Shown here in pieces: positions 25,287-34,521 of a stretch of 64,000 nt of DNA. Source of the stretch: Fen-1254 sp963769605 (lineage in GTDB: Bacteria > Bacteroidota > Ignavibacteria > UBA10030). Every line of letters begins with the position of its first letter. Position 1 is the stretch's first letter. The translations under genes and the position numbers were made by a program. Under the pieces are notes generated by a model. That model saw nothing but the letters and a program-made list of their open reading frames with translations, ran no database searches and was not told where the DNA came from. The stretch covers positions 1,178,001 to 1,242,000 of the forward strand of contig CAVYML010000009.1 of the NCBI GenBank assembly GCA_963769605.1, read 5' to 3'.

Positions 25287-27497
25287 TTATTTAAGTAAAA
25301 CTAATCTCTTGGTTTGAGTGTATGTACCTGCCTGTAAACGATAAAAATATACACCGCTCGAGAAACCTTTCGCATTCCAGCACCGGGAATAGCTGCCCGC
25401 CTGCAGATCTCCCGACACAATCGTAGATATTTCTCTCCCCATCAAGTCGAACACTTTTAAGGACACAAAAGAATGCTGCGGGATGCTAAAAGAAATAGTC
25501 GTCGATGGATTAAACGGGTTCGGATAATTCTGATCAAGCTTAAAGTATGTCGGCAATGATGCCGATCCTTTAGCGGGCACAGAAGTTATGATGTCTGAAA
25601 GCGGTAGGCTCCAGACACCGGCATCGGTTCCTGCAAAGAGGGTCGTTTGAGTGACGACAAGAGAAGAGATAGTACCGACCACCAAACCGCCCAAGCCGCC
25701 ATTGATTGCGCTCCAGCTTGTGCCATTGTTGGTTGAAAGAAAAACAAAGCCGGCATTATCACCGAGAAAGATATTTGTGCCGCTGACCGCAAAAGCATTG
25801 ATAGGAGAGCTTATCAATCCTGAATCGACCGCACTCCAGCTCGTGCCGTTATTAGTGGAAAGAAACACGCCGCCGTAATAAGTTCCCGCAAAAATATTTT
25901 TGCCGGAAACAGCAAAAACCGATACACCATTGCCATTCAAACCTGTACTGGCAGCACTCCAGCTTGAGCCGTTGTCGGTTGAAAGAAAGACACCGCCAGA
26001 AGTTCCGGCAAAAAGATTCGTATCCTCAACGGCAAGAGAATAAACAGAAATGTTTAACAGTCCGTTATTGACTTGACTCCAGCTTGCACCGTTGTTTGAA
26101 GAACGAAAGACACCGTTCCCAGTTCCCGCGAAGAGATTTATACCGGAAGCGGCAAAAGAATTTACACCATTGTCTATCAAGCCATTATTCATTTGGTTCC
26201 AGCTTGCACCATTATTGATTGAAAGAAAAACACCGTTCCCGGTTCCGGCAAAATAATTCGAATGTGAAACAAATAAACAAGGGATATTACTGGTCGTCAA
26301 ACCGACACTCTCTCCTTTCCAGATTGTGCCGCCATCGGTAGAGGAAGAAACACCTCCGCCATATGTTCCTGCTATTAAATTCGAGTCAGAAAAAGCAAGA
26401 GCAGGAACAGAAAGGCTAGAATTTTTTGAGAAACCTGAATTGAACGAAGACCATGTTAAACCGTTGTCAGCGGATAGAAAAACACCGCCATCAGTTCCGG
26501 CAAGAATATTCGTAGATCCTGTTCCGTCGGAGGAGGAGAAAATGGAAAAAGAATAGACAGTGCCATTTGTCAATCCGGCATTGACTTGAGTCCAGCTTGT
26601 ACCGTTGTCAGTGGAACGGAATATTCCACTGCCATTAGTTCCAGCGAAGAGGTTCATACCGCCTGCCCCATTTGGATAAGCGGCAAGAGCATGGATAGAA
26701 TATTTCGGCAGACCATTATTGACGGCAGTCCAGCTTGTGCCGTGATCGGTAGAAAGGAAAACGCCGCTGTCGCCTGCGGCAAAAAGGTTCTTATCACCTG
26801 TCCCGTTTGGGGAAACGGCAAAAGCAAAAACAGGAGAAGCTTTTAAGCCATTATTAACCGCTGACCAACTGGTACCGTTGTTTGTGGAACGAAAAACACC
26901 GCCACCAAGGCTGAATCTATAACCATTATCCAACATGGTGCCTGCAAAAAGATTCGTACCGCCCGCACCATCGGAACAGGAAGCAAGACATGCAACAAAA
27001 CCAATCGTCAATCCTGAATCGACAGCAGTCCAGCTTGCACCTTTGTCGGTGGAACGAAAAACCCCTCCAGCAGTTCCGGCAAAAAAGAATGTATTGATAA
27101 CAGCAAGAGTATTTACAGTTGCATTCGTTATCCCGTTACCAATGGCAATCGGTCGTTTCCCATTCAAGGGACAACGAATAAGTCCGCCCCCGCTTGTTCC
27201 CACAAAGAGGTTGGTATCAATGATGGTAAGAGCTGCAACATTGTAGCCGTCATTACTATTCAATCCGACATTCATCCAGGTCCAGGTCTCGCCGTTGTTG
27301 CTGGAACGGAAAACACCTGCGGCATTGACTCCTCCTGCATAGATAATCGCGCTGCCCGTCCCATTTTGGGCTATGGCAAAGGAAAGAATGCCAGCATAGC
27401 AAGGGCCATTAGTTTGTGTCCATTTGGCGTGTAATGGAGTTATACTGAAAAATAGAAAAAACCCTGTAAAAAAGAATCGGAGATTGTTTTTCATCAT
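25287..27497 (-). CDS. T9SS-exported BNR-type beta-propeller protein
   Basis: The start is placed at ATG 27497 (MMKNNLRFFFTGFFLFFS...HAKW, signal peptide); codons back to 27716 lack one. The 736-residue product has more than ten blades with GVFLSTDNG-x-SW-x-x-x-N-x-GL and LFAGT-x-x-GVFRS patterns, alternately matched to a spacer of 40-45 residues. It ends in a T9SS sorting domain (LDQNYPNPFNPSTT ... FYRLQAGTYTQTKRLVLLK). The blade motif is like that of the frameshifted gene at 13172, so the two are paralogues; the neighbour at 22063 is a different blade type. It may act as a surface-binding or sensor scaffold. Confidence 0.87.
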   Translation of the reverse strand: MMKNNLRFFFTGFFLFFSITPLHAKWTQTNGPCYAGILSFAIAQNGTGSAIIYAGGVNAAGVFRSSNNGETWTWMNVGLNSNDGYNVAALTIIDTNLFVGTSGGGLIRCPLNGKRPIAIGNGITNATVNTLAVINTFFFAGTAGGVFRSTDKGASWTAVDSGLTIGFVACLASCSDGAGGTNLFAGTMLDNGYRFSLGGGVFRSTNNGTSWSAVNNGLKASPVFAFAVSPNGTGDKNLFAAGDSGVFLSTDHGTSWTAVNNGLPKYSIHALAAYPNGAGGMNLFAGTNGSGIFRSTDNGTSWTQVNAGLTNGTVYSFSIFSSSDGTGSTNILAGTDGGVFLSADNGLTWSSFNSGFSKNSSLSVPALAFSDSNLIAGTYGGGVSSSTDGGTIWKGESVGLTTSNIPCLFVSHSNYFAGTGNGVFLSINNGASWNQMNNGLIDNGVNSFAASGINLFAGTGNGVFRSSNNGASWSQVNNGLLNISVYSLAVEDTNLFAGTSGGVFLSTDNGSSWSAASTGLNGNGVSVFAVSGKNIFAGTYYGGVFLSTNNGTSWSAVDSGLISSPINAFAVSGTNIFLGDNAGFVFLSTNNGTSWSAINGGLGGLVVGTISSLVVTQTTLFAGTDAGVWSLPLSDIITSVPAKGSASLPTYFKLDQNYPNPFNPSTTISFSIPQHSFVSLKVFDLMGREISTIVSGDLQAGSYSRCWNAKGFSSGVYFYRLQAGTYTQTKRLVLLK

Positions 27498-28286
27498 TCT
27501 ATTCTTTCGTAAAGTTATAAATAGTTGAAGCAACCTGCCCGTATTACCATGCAATATCACATTCGAAATATTTGACCATACTATTGTGGAGCATACATCT
27601 TCAATAGTTAAAACAAAAGCCTCATAATTAATAAAATTGAATCGCTGTTTGGAAAGCCAATCCCACAAAAGTAAATTGATATAAAACACATAAAAACTTT
27701 TTAATATCTTGCTCAAGCCAATTTATCTCTTGAAAAATCGATAAATTCAGCTTGGGTTTAAATAAAAAGTGTTTAATTTTATTCTGTAGTCTGAAATAAT
27801 GAATAGATTGTATTGTTAATTTAAGATAATGTCAAGCCTGTTTATGGGGTATCTTACTTTCGCCACAATGCATATAGTTGTGGTCATCTCCGTGCCAGCG
27901 GGTTGCTGAAAAACTTTTATTGAGTCAATAAATATTTCGCTGCGTATTTTTTTCCTTCACGATTCCTTGAGTTGTGTCCTTGGAAGAGAAAATCGAAAGG
28001 AAAAATACATGCAATGGAATACAATATAAATTGATGAATCTCATTGAGTATGATTGGATGATCATAAAACATTTGAAAGACCGGTATATAGATTTAAAAT
28101 TCCGTATGTCACTGACAGAATTTTTGATTTCGGACAAGCTCGTTTCCTTCTTGCTATTGCTTGCGCCTCTTTCTCATCATATGATAATCCTGTCTTGAAT
28201 TGTCATTTTTATCAATGCAGAATGTTCCCGTTTGGAACCCCAAAAAATTCCATAGCGTTCCATAGTCAGATAGAGGAGATCATTCA
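27498..28286. other. Long AT-rich intergenic region
   Basis: No supported gene. Short frames on both strands have poor composition and no ribosome sites. It holds the divergent leaders of the propeller gene (minus) and the RIC gene (plus). I looked for an FNR/NorR-type site before the RIC gene and found none that convinces. Confidence 0.45.
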
Positions 28287-29009
28287 ATGGAACAAACAAC
28301 TGTAAGCGATATCGTTGCAAAGGATTTTCGCGCCGCAGCGGTTTTCGAAGAACATTCAATCGATTTTTGCTGCCATGGCAAAGTTTCTCTCGAAGAAGCC
28401 TGCAAAAAAAGCGGAGTGACAGTAGATAACATTCAGTCAGAACTTGCACTCATTTCTGCTGCGGATAAAAACACGGATGAGGCATACGATGCATGGGAAA
28501 GCGATAAGCTGTCCGATTATATTATTCAAACGCACCACCGTTATGTGAAGGAAGCTATTCCTGTTACGACCGCTTACTGCGGGAAAGTGGCTTTCAAGCA
28601 TGGGGCACGGCATCCTGAAGTGATACAGATAAAGGAATTGTTTCAGGAACTGAGCGAAGAGTTGACACAGCACATGACAAAGGAAGAGATAATTCTTTTT
28701 CCCTATATAAAACTTCTAGCATCATCTCAACGTGAAGGAAAACCGGTTCAGAAGCCTCCGTTTGGAACCATCCAGAATCCGATTCGTATGATGGAGAGCG
28801 AGCATGATAATGCCGGGAATAATCTGGAAGCGATAAGGTCGGTGGCCAATAATTTTACATTACCGCCGGACGCCTGTGCAACATTTAACGTTACATATCA
28901 GGAGCTGAAACGCTTCGAGTCCGATCTGCATAAGCACATCCATCTGGAAAACAATATCCTCTTTCCAAAAGCTCTTGAGTTAGAAAGACAGCTTTTGGAT
29001 TCCCGTTAA
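28287..29009 (+). CDS. Iron-sulfur cluster repair di-iron protein (RIC/ScdA/YtfE)
   Basis: 240 residues. The N-terminal ScdA_N domain includes FRAAAVFEEHSIDFCCHG (residues 11-28). A hemerythrin-like four-helix domain follows with iron-ligand His/Glu in IIQTHHRYVKEAIP, AFKHGARHPE, LTQHMTKEE, ESEHDNAGNNL and LHKHIHLENN. RIC proteins mend Fe-S clusters damaged by nitric oxide or peroxide, acting in the cytosol. AGGAG is 8 bases before ATG. It is a single gene; NO- or redox-regulated expression is expected from the family, but no operator was seen. Confidence 0.93.
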   Translation: MEQTTVSDIVAKDFRAAAVFEEHSIDFCCHGKVSLEEACKKSGVTVDNIQSELALISAADKNTDEAYDAWESDKLSDYIIQTHHRYVKEAIPVTTAYCGKVAFKHGARHPEVIQIKELFQELSEELTQHMTKEEIILFPYIKLLASSQREGKPVQKPPFGTIQNPIRMMESEHDNAGNNLEAIRSVANNFTLPPDACATFNVTYQELKRFESDLHKHIHLENNILFPKALELERQLLDSR

Positions 29010-29514
29010 TTTGGAGTGCGGTTCATCTCCGTCGATGCTCTGGATTAAAAAAGGAGGGATTTAAAAGTCCGGCTGGAATAAGATCTGTAATTTTCAATTC
29101 AATAGGAGATTCTGCCTTTGTATGGCATCAAAAATAATCCCCGCCTCCGGAAAGAAGAGGGGTGGGTTGTTGTGTGGTGTATCTTCAAGAACTCTTCAGT
29201 TGCCGGATGATGATAACCTCCTTTTGCATTATGAGTATCCGCTAATTTTAGTGACTTAGGGTAAATTCCCCGCTGCTTGCGGCGGGGAGTTTCATTGACA
29301 GGACCTATCCGACGCTTTGCAAGAAGAATAAATCTGTTAACTTATTCGACCGAATGTATAGATTTGAATAAAATAGTTCGCCTTGCTATTGTTCGCACCT
29401 CTTCGTATTTTTTTCATATTTTTTAATTACTCAACGTACATTTAATTATCGTATTTTTGAACCCATTGTGGGAGGTTTCCGCGGTCACACGCCCGCAGCT
29501 ACAGAAAGAATCTT
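29010..29514. other. Intergenic region with GC hairpin
   Basis: No gene recognised. The notable element is the CCCCGC / GCGGGG stem at 29268-29287. GC and AT blocks alternate, and the last 50 bp form the leader of the SDR gene. Confidence 0.4.
29268..29287 (+). terminator. GC-rich hairpin, possible terminator
   Basis: CCCCGC (29268-29273) pairs with GCGGGG (29282-29287), followed by AGTTTC. It lies 258 bp after the RIC stop, so the link to that gene is loose. Confidence 0.35.
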
Positions 29515-30312
29515 ATGATTTCACTTGAAAAGAAAATCGTCCTTATCACGGGTGCGAGCAGCGGCATCGGCCGATCTTGCGCGGAAAAATTTGCTGAAGC
29601 GGGAGCGAATCTCATCCTCCTTGCACGAAGAAACGACCGGCTGACCACTTTGGCATCGGAACTCAGGGATAAATATGGAATTCTTACACTTGCGGATAAA
29701 CTTGATGTTCGTGATCCGGTTTCTATAACCCGGTTTTTCCAGAAACTTCCCGCCGAGTGGCGCAACATCGATATTTTGATCAACAATGCAGGTCTCAGTC
29801 GCGGTCTGGATAAACTCTATCAGGGAAATCTGCAGGACTGGGAAGAAATGATCGACACGAACATCAAAGGACTGCTCTACATGAGCCGCTCCGTGATTCC
29901 CGGCATGGTGGATCGCAAAAAGGGAATTGTCATCAACATCGGTTCGATAGCAGGACACGATGTCTACCCGAACGGAAACGTCTATTGCGCTACCAAACAT
30001 GCAGTCGATGCGTTGACCAGAGGCATGCGTATGGATCTTGTGGACACACCTGTGCGCGTCTGTACGGTGGATCCTGGATTAGTGGAGACGGAATTCAGCA
30101 ACGTTCGCTTCCATGGAGATGATGCGAGAGCAAAAAATGTTTATCAGGGTATGACGCCGCTCTCACCGGATGATATCGCGGACGCCGTTCTGTTCGCGGC
30201 AACCCGTCCGCCGCATGTTCAAATTGCCGAAATAATCATCATGCCGACCATGCAGGCATCGGCGACGTTGGTGCATAGAAAAGAGAATGAGTTCTTAGTT
30301 CGTGGTTCGTAG
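29515..30312 (+). CDS. Short-chain dehydrogenase/reductase (SDR)
   Basis: 265 residues of the classical SDR family. It shows TGASSGIG (12-19) for NAD(P), NNAG (90-93) and the catalytic set S144, Y157, K161 in VYCATKHAV. The pattern LDVRDPVS and the PGLVETEFSNVR segment match the YdfG/serine 3-dehydrogenase group, which oxidises hydroxy acids or reduces small aldehydes with NADP. The last residues (EFLVRGS) are encoded by the heptamer repeat that starts at 30291, so the C-terminus was created or replaced by the repeat. Confidence 0.9.
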   Translation: MISLEKKIVLITGASSGIGRSCAEKFAEAGANLILLARRNDRLTTLASELRDKYGILTLADKLDVRDPVSITRFFQKLPAEWRNIDILINNAGLSRGLDKLYQGNLQDWEEMIDTNIKGLLYMSRSVIPGMVDRKKGIVINIGSIAGHDVYPNGNVYCATKHAVDALTRGMRMDLVDTPVRVCTVDPGLVETEFSNVRFHGDDARAKNVYQGMTPLSPDDIADAVLFAATRPPHVQIAEIIIMPTMQASATLVHRKENEFLVRGS

Positions 30313-30550
30313 TTCCGAAGTTAAAGGTTGTTTGGTTTTTTGGTTTGTTAGTTACTCTGTTTATTGGTTACTGGTCTATTCCCAATTTGAATTAGGCTAT
30401 CGCGTACTAACATTATCAAGCCCGCTTGCGCGAATGCCTCAGCAGTCGGGGAGGCCTCCGGCTGTCGTTTACAATTCACGATTGACAATTCGCGATTCGC
30501 AATTTTCAACCTGCCATTTACAATTCGCTATTTACCATTCACTATTCTTA
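30291..30550. repeat. Heptamer repeat tract 1
   Basis: Begins as 7-bp units GTTCTTA, GTTCGTG, GTTCGTA inside the SDR stop region. It continues as TTG/GTT-phased 7-bp units, has a GC-rich palindromic middle (30421-30470), and resumes as TTCACGA, TTGACAA, TTCGCGA, TTCGCAA and TTTACCA units up to the 3' end of hpnE. Confidence 0.7.
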
Positions 30551-31862
30551 ACGCCGCTTTTACTCCGCTCCGTATCGCTCCTTCGATTGTTGCGGGGAAA
30601 CCTGTGTCGGTCCAATCGCCGGCTAAAAATAAATTCTTAAACCGCGTCTGCGCAGCGGGACGTTTTGACTCTAATCCGGGAGCCGGTATGAATGTCGCCC
30701 GCTTTTCTTTTATCACTAATGCATGCACAATCTTCGCCTGACTTGAAGCAGGAAGCACCGAGCACAAATCATTCCATGCGAGATCAATCAATTCAGTTTT
30801 TGTGATTTTGCTGAAACTTTCCGCTCCGCTGATGACGAACGACAGATGCTGACCGGTCTTTTCTTGATTTTTCAAAAGTACGCCCGCATCGAATACCCAT
30901 TGCACGGATGTATCAATCAGGGCTGCAAATTTATCGTTCAGGATTTTCCGGTCGAGCCAGAGTTGTATGCTGATAATAGGCGCGGAGCAAAATGCCGATT
31001 TGTCCAAAATTATTTCCGGCTCGGTCAGCGCGTTGACCGCATACCAGGGAACGGCGGCGATTATGCTTTTGGCCGCAATTTTCTTTCCGTCGTTGAGTTG
31101 TGCTGAAACCACTCGGTCATTCTCAATGCGTAGTTTCTGAACCACCGTCCCGGTGCGAATTTCCCCTCCATGGCTGCGAATGTATTCCAAAGCGGGATCG
31201 ATCAACAGTCTGCTCAGCGGCGCTCGCGGCAGGAGAAAACAGGAATTTGTCCGCACGCCTGTAAATATTGCTTTTAAGACGCGGAAAAAAATTAGTGCGG
31301 AAACTTTTTCCGGCGCATTATTCAGCGTACCGATGCAGAGCATGTCCCACAGGTCTTTTCTTGCAGAGTGGGATTGATTTAAACGGGAAAGCCATTGCGC
31401 GGCAGATATTCCGTCTAATTCCTTTGGGTTCGACCGAAAAAGAATTTCCTTCACAACACTTATTATCAGCAGCCGTTCCCGGAATGGAATTGCTGAAAAG
31501 CGAATCAGCCCGGAGCCGGCATGCAGCAGAGAAGGAAGGGGTAAACATCTGAGTTCCGTCCGTTCCGATCCGGCCCGATAATACGGAATATTAAGCACAG
31601 GCTGAAGTTCCGCGAGGTGTTCCGATCCGATTATCTGTAAATACCGCCGTGCAGCCGTGTAGCATCCCATCATCAGATGCTGACCGTTATCAACCCATTC
31701 GGAAGTCGGTTTATCGAAAAACGAAGAAGTCCGTCCACCTGCATGAGGGGCTTTTTCGCAGACAAGCACTTTCAAGCCGCGGCTCACAAGCTCCACGGCA
31801 GCGCTCAATCCACTGACACCTGCACCGATCACAAGTACGTCATACATCGGAATGCTCTTCAT
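30528..31862 (-). CDS. hpnE: Hydroxysqualene dehydroxylase HpnE
   Basis: A 444-residue flavoprotein amine-oxidase-type fold: N-terminal FAD motif DVLVIGAGVSGLSAA, EKAPHAGGRTSS, the HpnE-like VDNGQHLMMGCYT, and the C-terminal LFLAGDWTDTGFPATIEGA. HpnE with HpnC/HpnD makes squalene from farnesyl diphosphate for hopanoids or sterols; partners are not in this window. The alternative ATG at 31847 (MYDVLVIG) fits the FAD motif closely. The last codons (RIVNGK) come from heptamer repeat DNA. Confidence 0.88.
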   Translation of the reverse strand: MKSIPMYDVLVIGAGVSGLSAAVELVSRGLKVLVCEKAPHAGGRTSSFFDKPTSEWVDNGQHLMMGCYTAARRYLQIIGSEHLAELQPVLNIPYYRAGSERTELRCLPLPSLLHAGSGLIRFSAIPFRERLLIISVVKEILFRSNPKELDGISAAQWLSRLNQSHSARKDLWDMLCIGTLNNAPEKVSALIFFRVLKAIFTGVRTNSCFLLPRAPLSRLLIDPALEYIRSHGGEIRTGTVVQKLRIENDRVVSAQLNDGKKIAAKSIIAAVPWYAVNALTEPEIILDKSAFCSAPIISIQLWLDRKILNDKFAALIDTSVQWVFDAGVLLKNQEKTGQHLSFVISGAESFSKITKTELIDLAWNDLCSVLPASSQAKIVHALVIKEKRATFIPAPGLESKRPAAQTRFKNLFLAGDWTDTGFPATIEGAIRSGVKAALRIVNGK

Positions 31863-31870
31863 GAAGGAAA

Positions 31871-31980
31871 GAATAGTGAATTATATTCAAAAAGTGAATA
31901 GGAGTGAATGGTGAAAAGTAAATTGCGAATCGCGAACTGCCAATTGTGAATTGAACACAGAAAATGGAAAATAGTAAATT
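31871..31980. repeat. Heptamer repeat tract 2
   Basis: Phase-7 units ATGGTGA, AAAGTAA, ATTGCGA, ATCGCGA, ACTGCCA, ATTGTGA, then ATGGAAA, ATAGTAA. The tract is broken off by the ISL3 element; its other half is at 33354 onward. Confidence 0.7.
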
Positions 31981-33353
31981 GGCTCTTCTCCTTTGCGAGT
32001 GGGTGAAAAACAGGTAAAAGAGAGTATCATTATTAGTTCAGCATGCAAGTTAAAATTTTGAGTCGGAGATATTCTTCATCCCGTAGACCATATGCACGAC
32101 GTTGAATGATACGAATCTTATTGTTCAATCCTTCGACAAAACCAAGAGGGACTTTATTCTCTGGTTTACAGAAGGCAGCAATGCCATCCCAGTGTCGTTC
32201 GATAAGATGAGCAAACTCTTCATACGGCTTCAAGCGCTGCCATCGAAGAGATGCTTTCCAGTTGTCAAAGAACTTGTGAGCCCAAGCTTCGGAGCTATAA
32301 TCCCAAAGCTGTCCGAATGATTCTTTGAGAACATAAGCAATGTTCAAACGCTTATTTGCCTCAAGAAGAGTTTTTAATGACTTCTTTCCGGAAAGAGTGA
32401 GATTCTCTCGATGAGACAGAAGATGATATTTTTGTCCCTTGATGAATTGCCGCTTATGACCGGAGAGACGTGCATATTCTTGCTTACGGATTTTGTCTAT
32501 GGCCTCACCTAAATGCCCAATGATATGGAACTTGTCATAAAGAATGGCTGCCTGTGGGATGTGGATACCTGCTGCCTTTTCGAATGGCTTCCACATATCC
32601 ATTACTGCAAGCCGAATACGCCTTGTTTTCAAGGGTCCAAGCCATTGATAAAACATATTCATACTCTCTTGAGAACGATCCTTTCCACCAAACCAGATGG
32701 CACGCCGTCTCTCCAAATCACTAACGACAATCCTGTATGTATGTCCTTTTTGTACAGATATTTCGTCAATGCCAATCACCTTGGGTCGTGCTTTAGTGGC
32801 ACGACGAAGTTGCTCCTGCATATACTGTTTGTCCAGTTCCTTCACTGTCTTCCAATCAAGACGAAATTCTTTGGCAACATCGCTGATACTCGAACTCCGG
32901 CACCGTTCTCCGATATACATCGCAAAACGCTTGGTATAAAACGGATTGTTCGCCAAAAAGGCGAATTGCTCCTGCTTCACCTTGCGGCAACCCCGGCATT
33001 GGACGCGGCGTATTTCCAGTTCCAGAAATACTCGTGTATCGCCACAGGAGAGGTCGCGCACACGGCGCTTTTTGCGATCATAAAAGCTCCTGTTCGCCTT
33101 TCCACATGCGGGACAAATTGTTTTTTTGTCCTACGCTTCAGTATGATCACTCTTGCTTTAGGATCACCAAAGATTCCTTTTACAATCTGTAAAGGAACGA
33201 ATCCTGAAAATCCATATGCATCGCTCAATCGTTTGTCTTTACTCATAAAGATATATCAACTTTTTTTACTCCTAAAATACGTAAATACCTTGATATTATT
33301 GATCGCTATTCATCTTTTTGCTAAAATTCACCCACTCAGTTGGGAGAAGACCC
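31981..33353 (-). mobile_element. ISL3-family insertion sequence
   Basis: 1373 bp. The ends are GGCTCTTCTCC...GAGTGGGTGAA (left) and GGGTCTTCTCC...GAGTGGGTGAA (right, complement), the termini expected for ISL3. The 8-bp target duplication AGTAAATT is at 31973-31980 and 33354-33361. It is inserted inside heptamer repeat DNA. The transposase is in two frames (next entry). Confidence 0.88.
32033..33246 (-). CDS. ISL3-family transposase, two frames joined by -1 shift at an A7 run
   Basis: ATG 33246 opens frame 1 (MSKDKRLSDAYGFSGFVPLQ). The protein continues in frame 2 as TICPACGKANRSFYDRKK, a zinc ribbon CPACG, and RDLSCGDTRVFLELEIRRVQC. The switch falls on seven A's (minus strand of 33121-33127), with the zero-frame codons AAA AAA able to slip by -1. 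Catalytic acids are in VIGIDEISV, LAVMDMWKPF and GFVEGLNNKIR. The joined product would be about 406 residues, normal for ISL3. Either the element uses programmed frameshifting, or it is a degenerate copy or sequence error. Confidence 0.8.
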
Positions 33354-33541
33354 AGTAAATTGATTATTTTGAATTGCAGATCGCGAATCAATCGTTGAAA
33401 ATGGTAACTGGTAAATAAAAAAAAAATTCTTGGTGCTTAGTGCTGAGGTAAAAAAGACAATATAAAAATCAACTATGAACTACGAACCAAGAACCAAGAA
33501 CTCTGAACTATCAACCGCAGCACCTCTGCACTGCAGCACGG
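33354..33541. repeat. Heptamer repeat tract 3
   Basis: First part ATTTTGA, ATTGCAG, ATCGCGA, ATGGTAA, CTGGTAA; then TTCTTGG-like units, an A-rich centre (33435-33470), and GAACTAC, GAACCAA, GAACCAA, GAACTCT, GAACTAT. The T-rich and A-rich arms are complementary and can fold. It ends at the HAD gene stop. Confidence 0.7.
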
Positions 33542-34201
33542 TTACTTGTTTAGTTTTAACCAGTGTTCTTCAGTAAACTCTGCAAGTGAATGAAGCTTGA
33601 TGTCGGCGATTGAGAATCGTTCGTCGTCGAACTGCTGTGCTGCGGGAAAGGCGATGGTTTTCATCTTTGCCGCTTTTGCAGCTATGAGGCCGTTGACGGA
33701 GTCTTCGATGACCACACAATGCATCGGGTCTATGTACAGACGGCGGGCAGTGGAAAGAAAAACAGCCGGATGCGGTTTGCCGTATTCTTCATGTTCCGCT
33801 GAATGTACGATACGGAAGGAATGCTGGAGAGTAAATTTCTTCAACGAGGCATCGATAAGCTGCACAGGAGAAGAGGAAGCGAGCGCAAGCGGAAGATTTT
33901 TTCGTTGAAAATACGCGATGGAATCTTTGACCCCGGGCAGCAGCTCGCCCCGTTCCAGAATGAGCAGCTCAACTGCATCGACAATTTCATGCATCACTTC
34001 TTCCTGTGTTTTTCCCTCCCACGGATGCCGGCGGAACCGCAAAGTAATCATTTCATCAACAGTGGTTCCGGTTGTTTCCAGACACATTGCAACCGTGAGG
34101 TTCAGTCCGACCGTAGCAAAGACCTTTATTTCCGCTTCGTGCCAAAGAGGTTCGGAATCCAGCAGAACACCGTCCATATCGTAAATAACCGCTTCTATCA
34201 T
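33542..34201 (-). CDS. HAD hydrolase, sugar-phosphatase (HxpB/YniC-like)
   Basis: ATG 34201 (MIEAVIYDMDGVLLDSEPLW) is chosen; the frame extends to a TTG at 34237. HAD motifs are DMDGVLLDSE (I), LASSSP (II), GKPHPAVFL (III, Lys) and VIEDSVNGLIAAKAA (IV). The beta-phosphoglucomutase/2-deoxyglucose-6-phosphatase group hydrolyses hexose and hexitol phosphates. It is a single gene flanked on both sides by heptamer repeats. Confidence 0.87.
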   Translation of the reverse strand: MIEAVIYDMDGVLLDSEPLWHEAEIKVFATVGLNLTVAMCLETTGTTVDEMITLRFRRHPWEGKTQEEVMHEIVDAVELLILERGELLPGVKDSIAYFQRKNLPLALASSSPVQLIDASLKKFTLQHSFRIVHSAEHEEYGKPHPAVFLSTARRLYIDPMHCVVIEDSVNGLIAAKAAKMKTIAFPAAQQFDDERFSIADIKLHSLAEFTEEHWLKLNK

Positions 34202-34244
34202 ACGTATCAATCTAAAAGAGAATCTCTGGAAAGGCAAGTAAATC

Positions 34245-34521
34245 GTTCAAAGTTCAACGTTGTTTTGCTAATCAGTTATTTGGTTATTCGGTTTATTTGT
34301 CTACAGTTTATTATATTTTGTTTTCTCAATAGAATCCTGCTGACACAGAATAACATTATCAGGCCTCCAGCTACAATTCACCGTTCGCAGTTTTCAGTTT
34401 ACTGCACTTGAGTTGCTTGATAATTGATAATTGATTATTGTTGACAGTAAATAATCGACATTTTAACGGATCATTTATAACGATTTACCATTTACAATTT
34501 ACTATTCACTGATTAACAACC
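34245..34521. repeat. Heptamer repeat tract 4, including the aspA leader
   Basis: Phase-7 units GTTCGCA, GTTTTCA, GTTTACT, then TGATAAT, TGATAAT, TGATTAT, and CGATTTA, CCATTTA, CAATTTA, CTATTCA right up to the aspA ATG. The leader has no recognisable Shine-Dalgarno. Confidence 0.7.

Noticed and set aside
22063..27497. Many plus-strand open frames opposite the two propeller genes
   Set aside because: They repeat with the blade period and are mirror images of the repeats; no ribosome sites.
28054..28305. Short frames and a possible FNR-type site before the RIC gene
   Set aside because: TTGA...TCAA half-sites are present but spacing does not fit a TTGATNNNNATCAA dyad; the frames lack coding character.
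32513..33358. 281-codon plus-strand frame across the ISL3 element
   Set aside because: It is antisense to the transposase and runs through the terminal inverted repeat; no family features.
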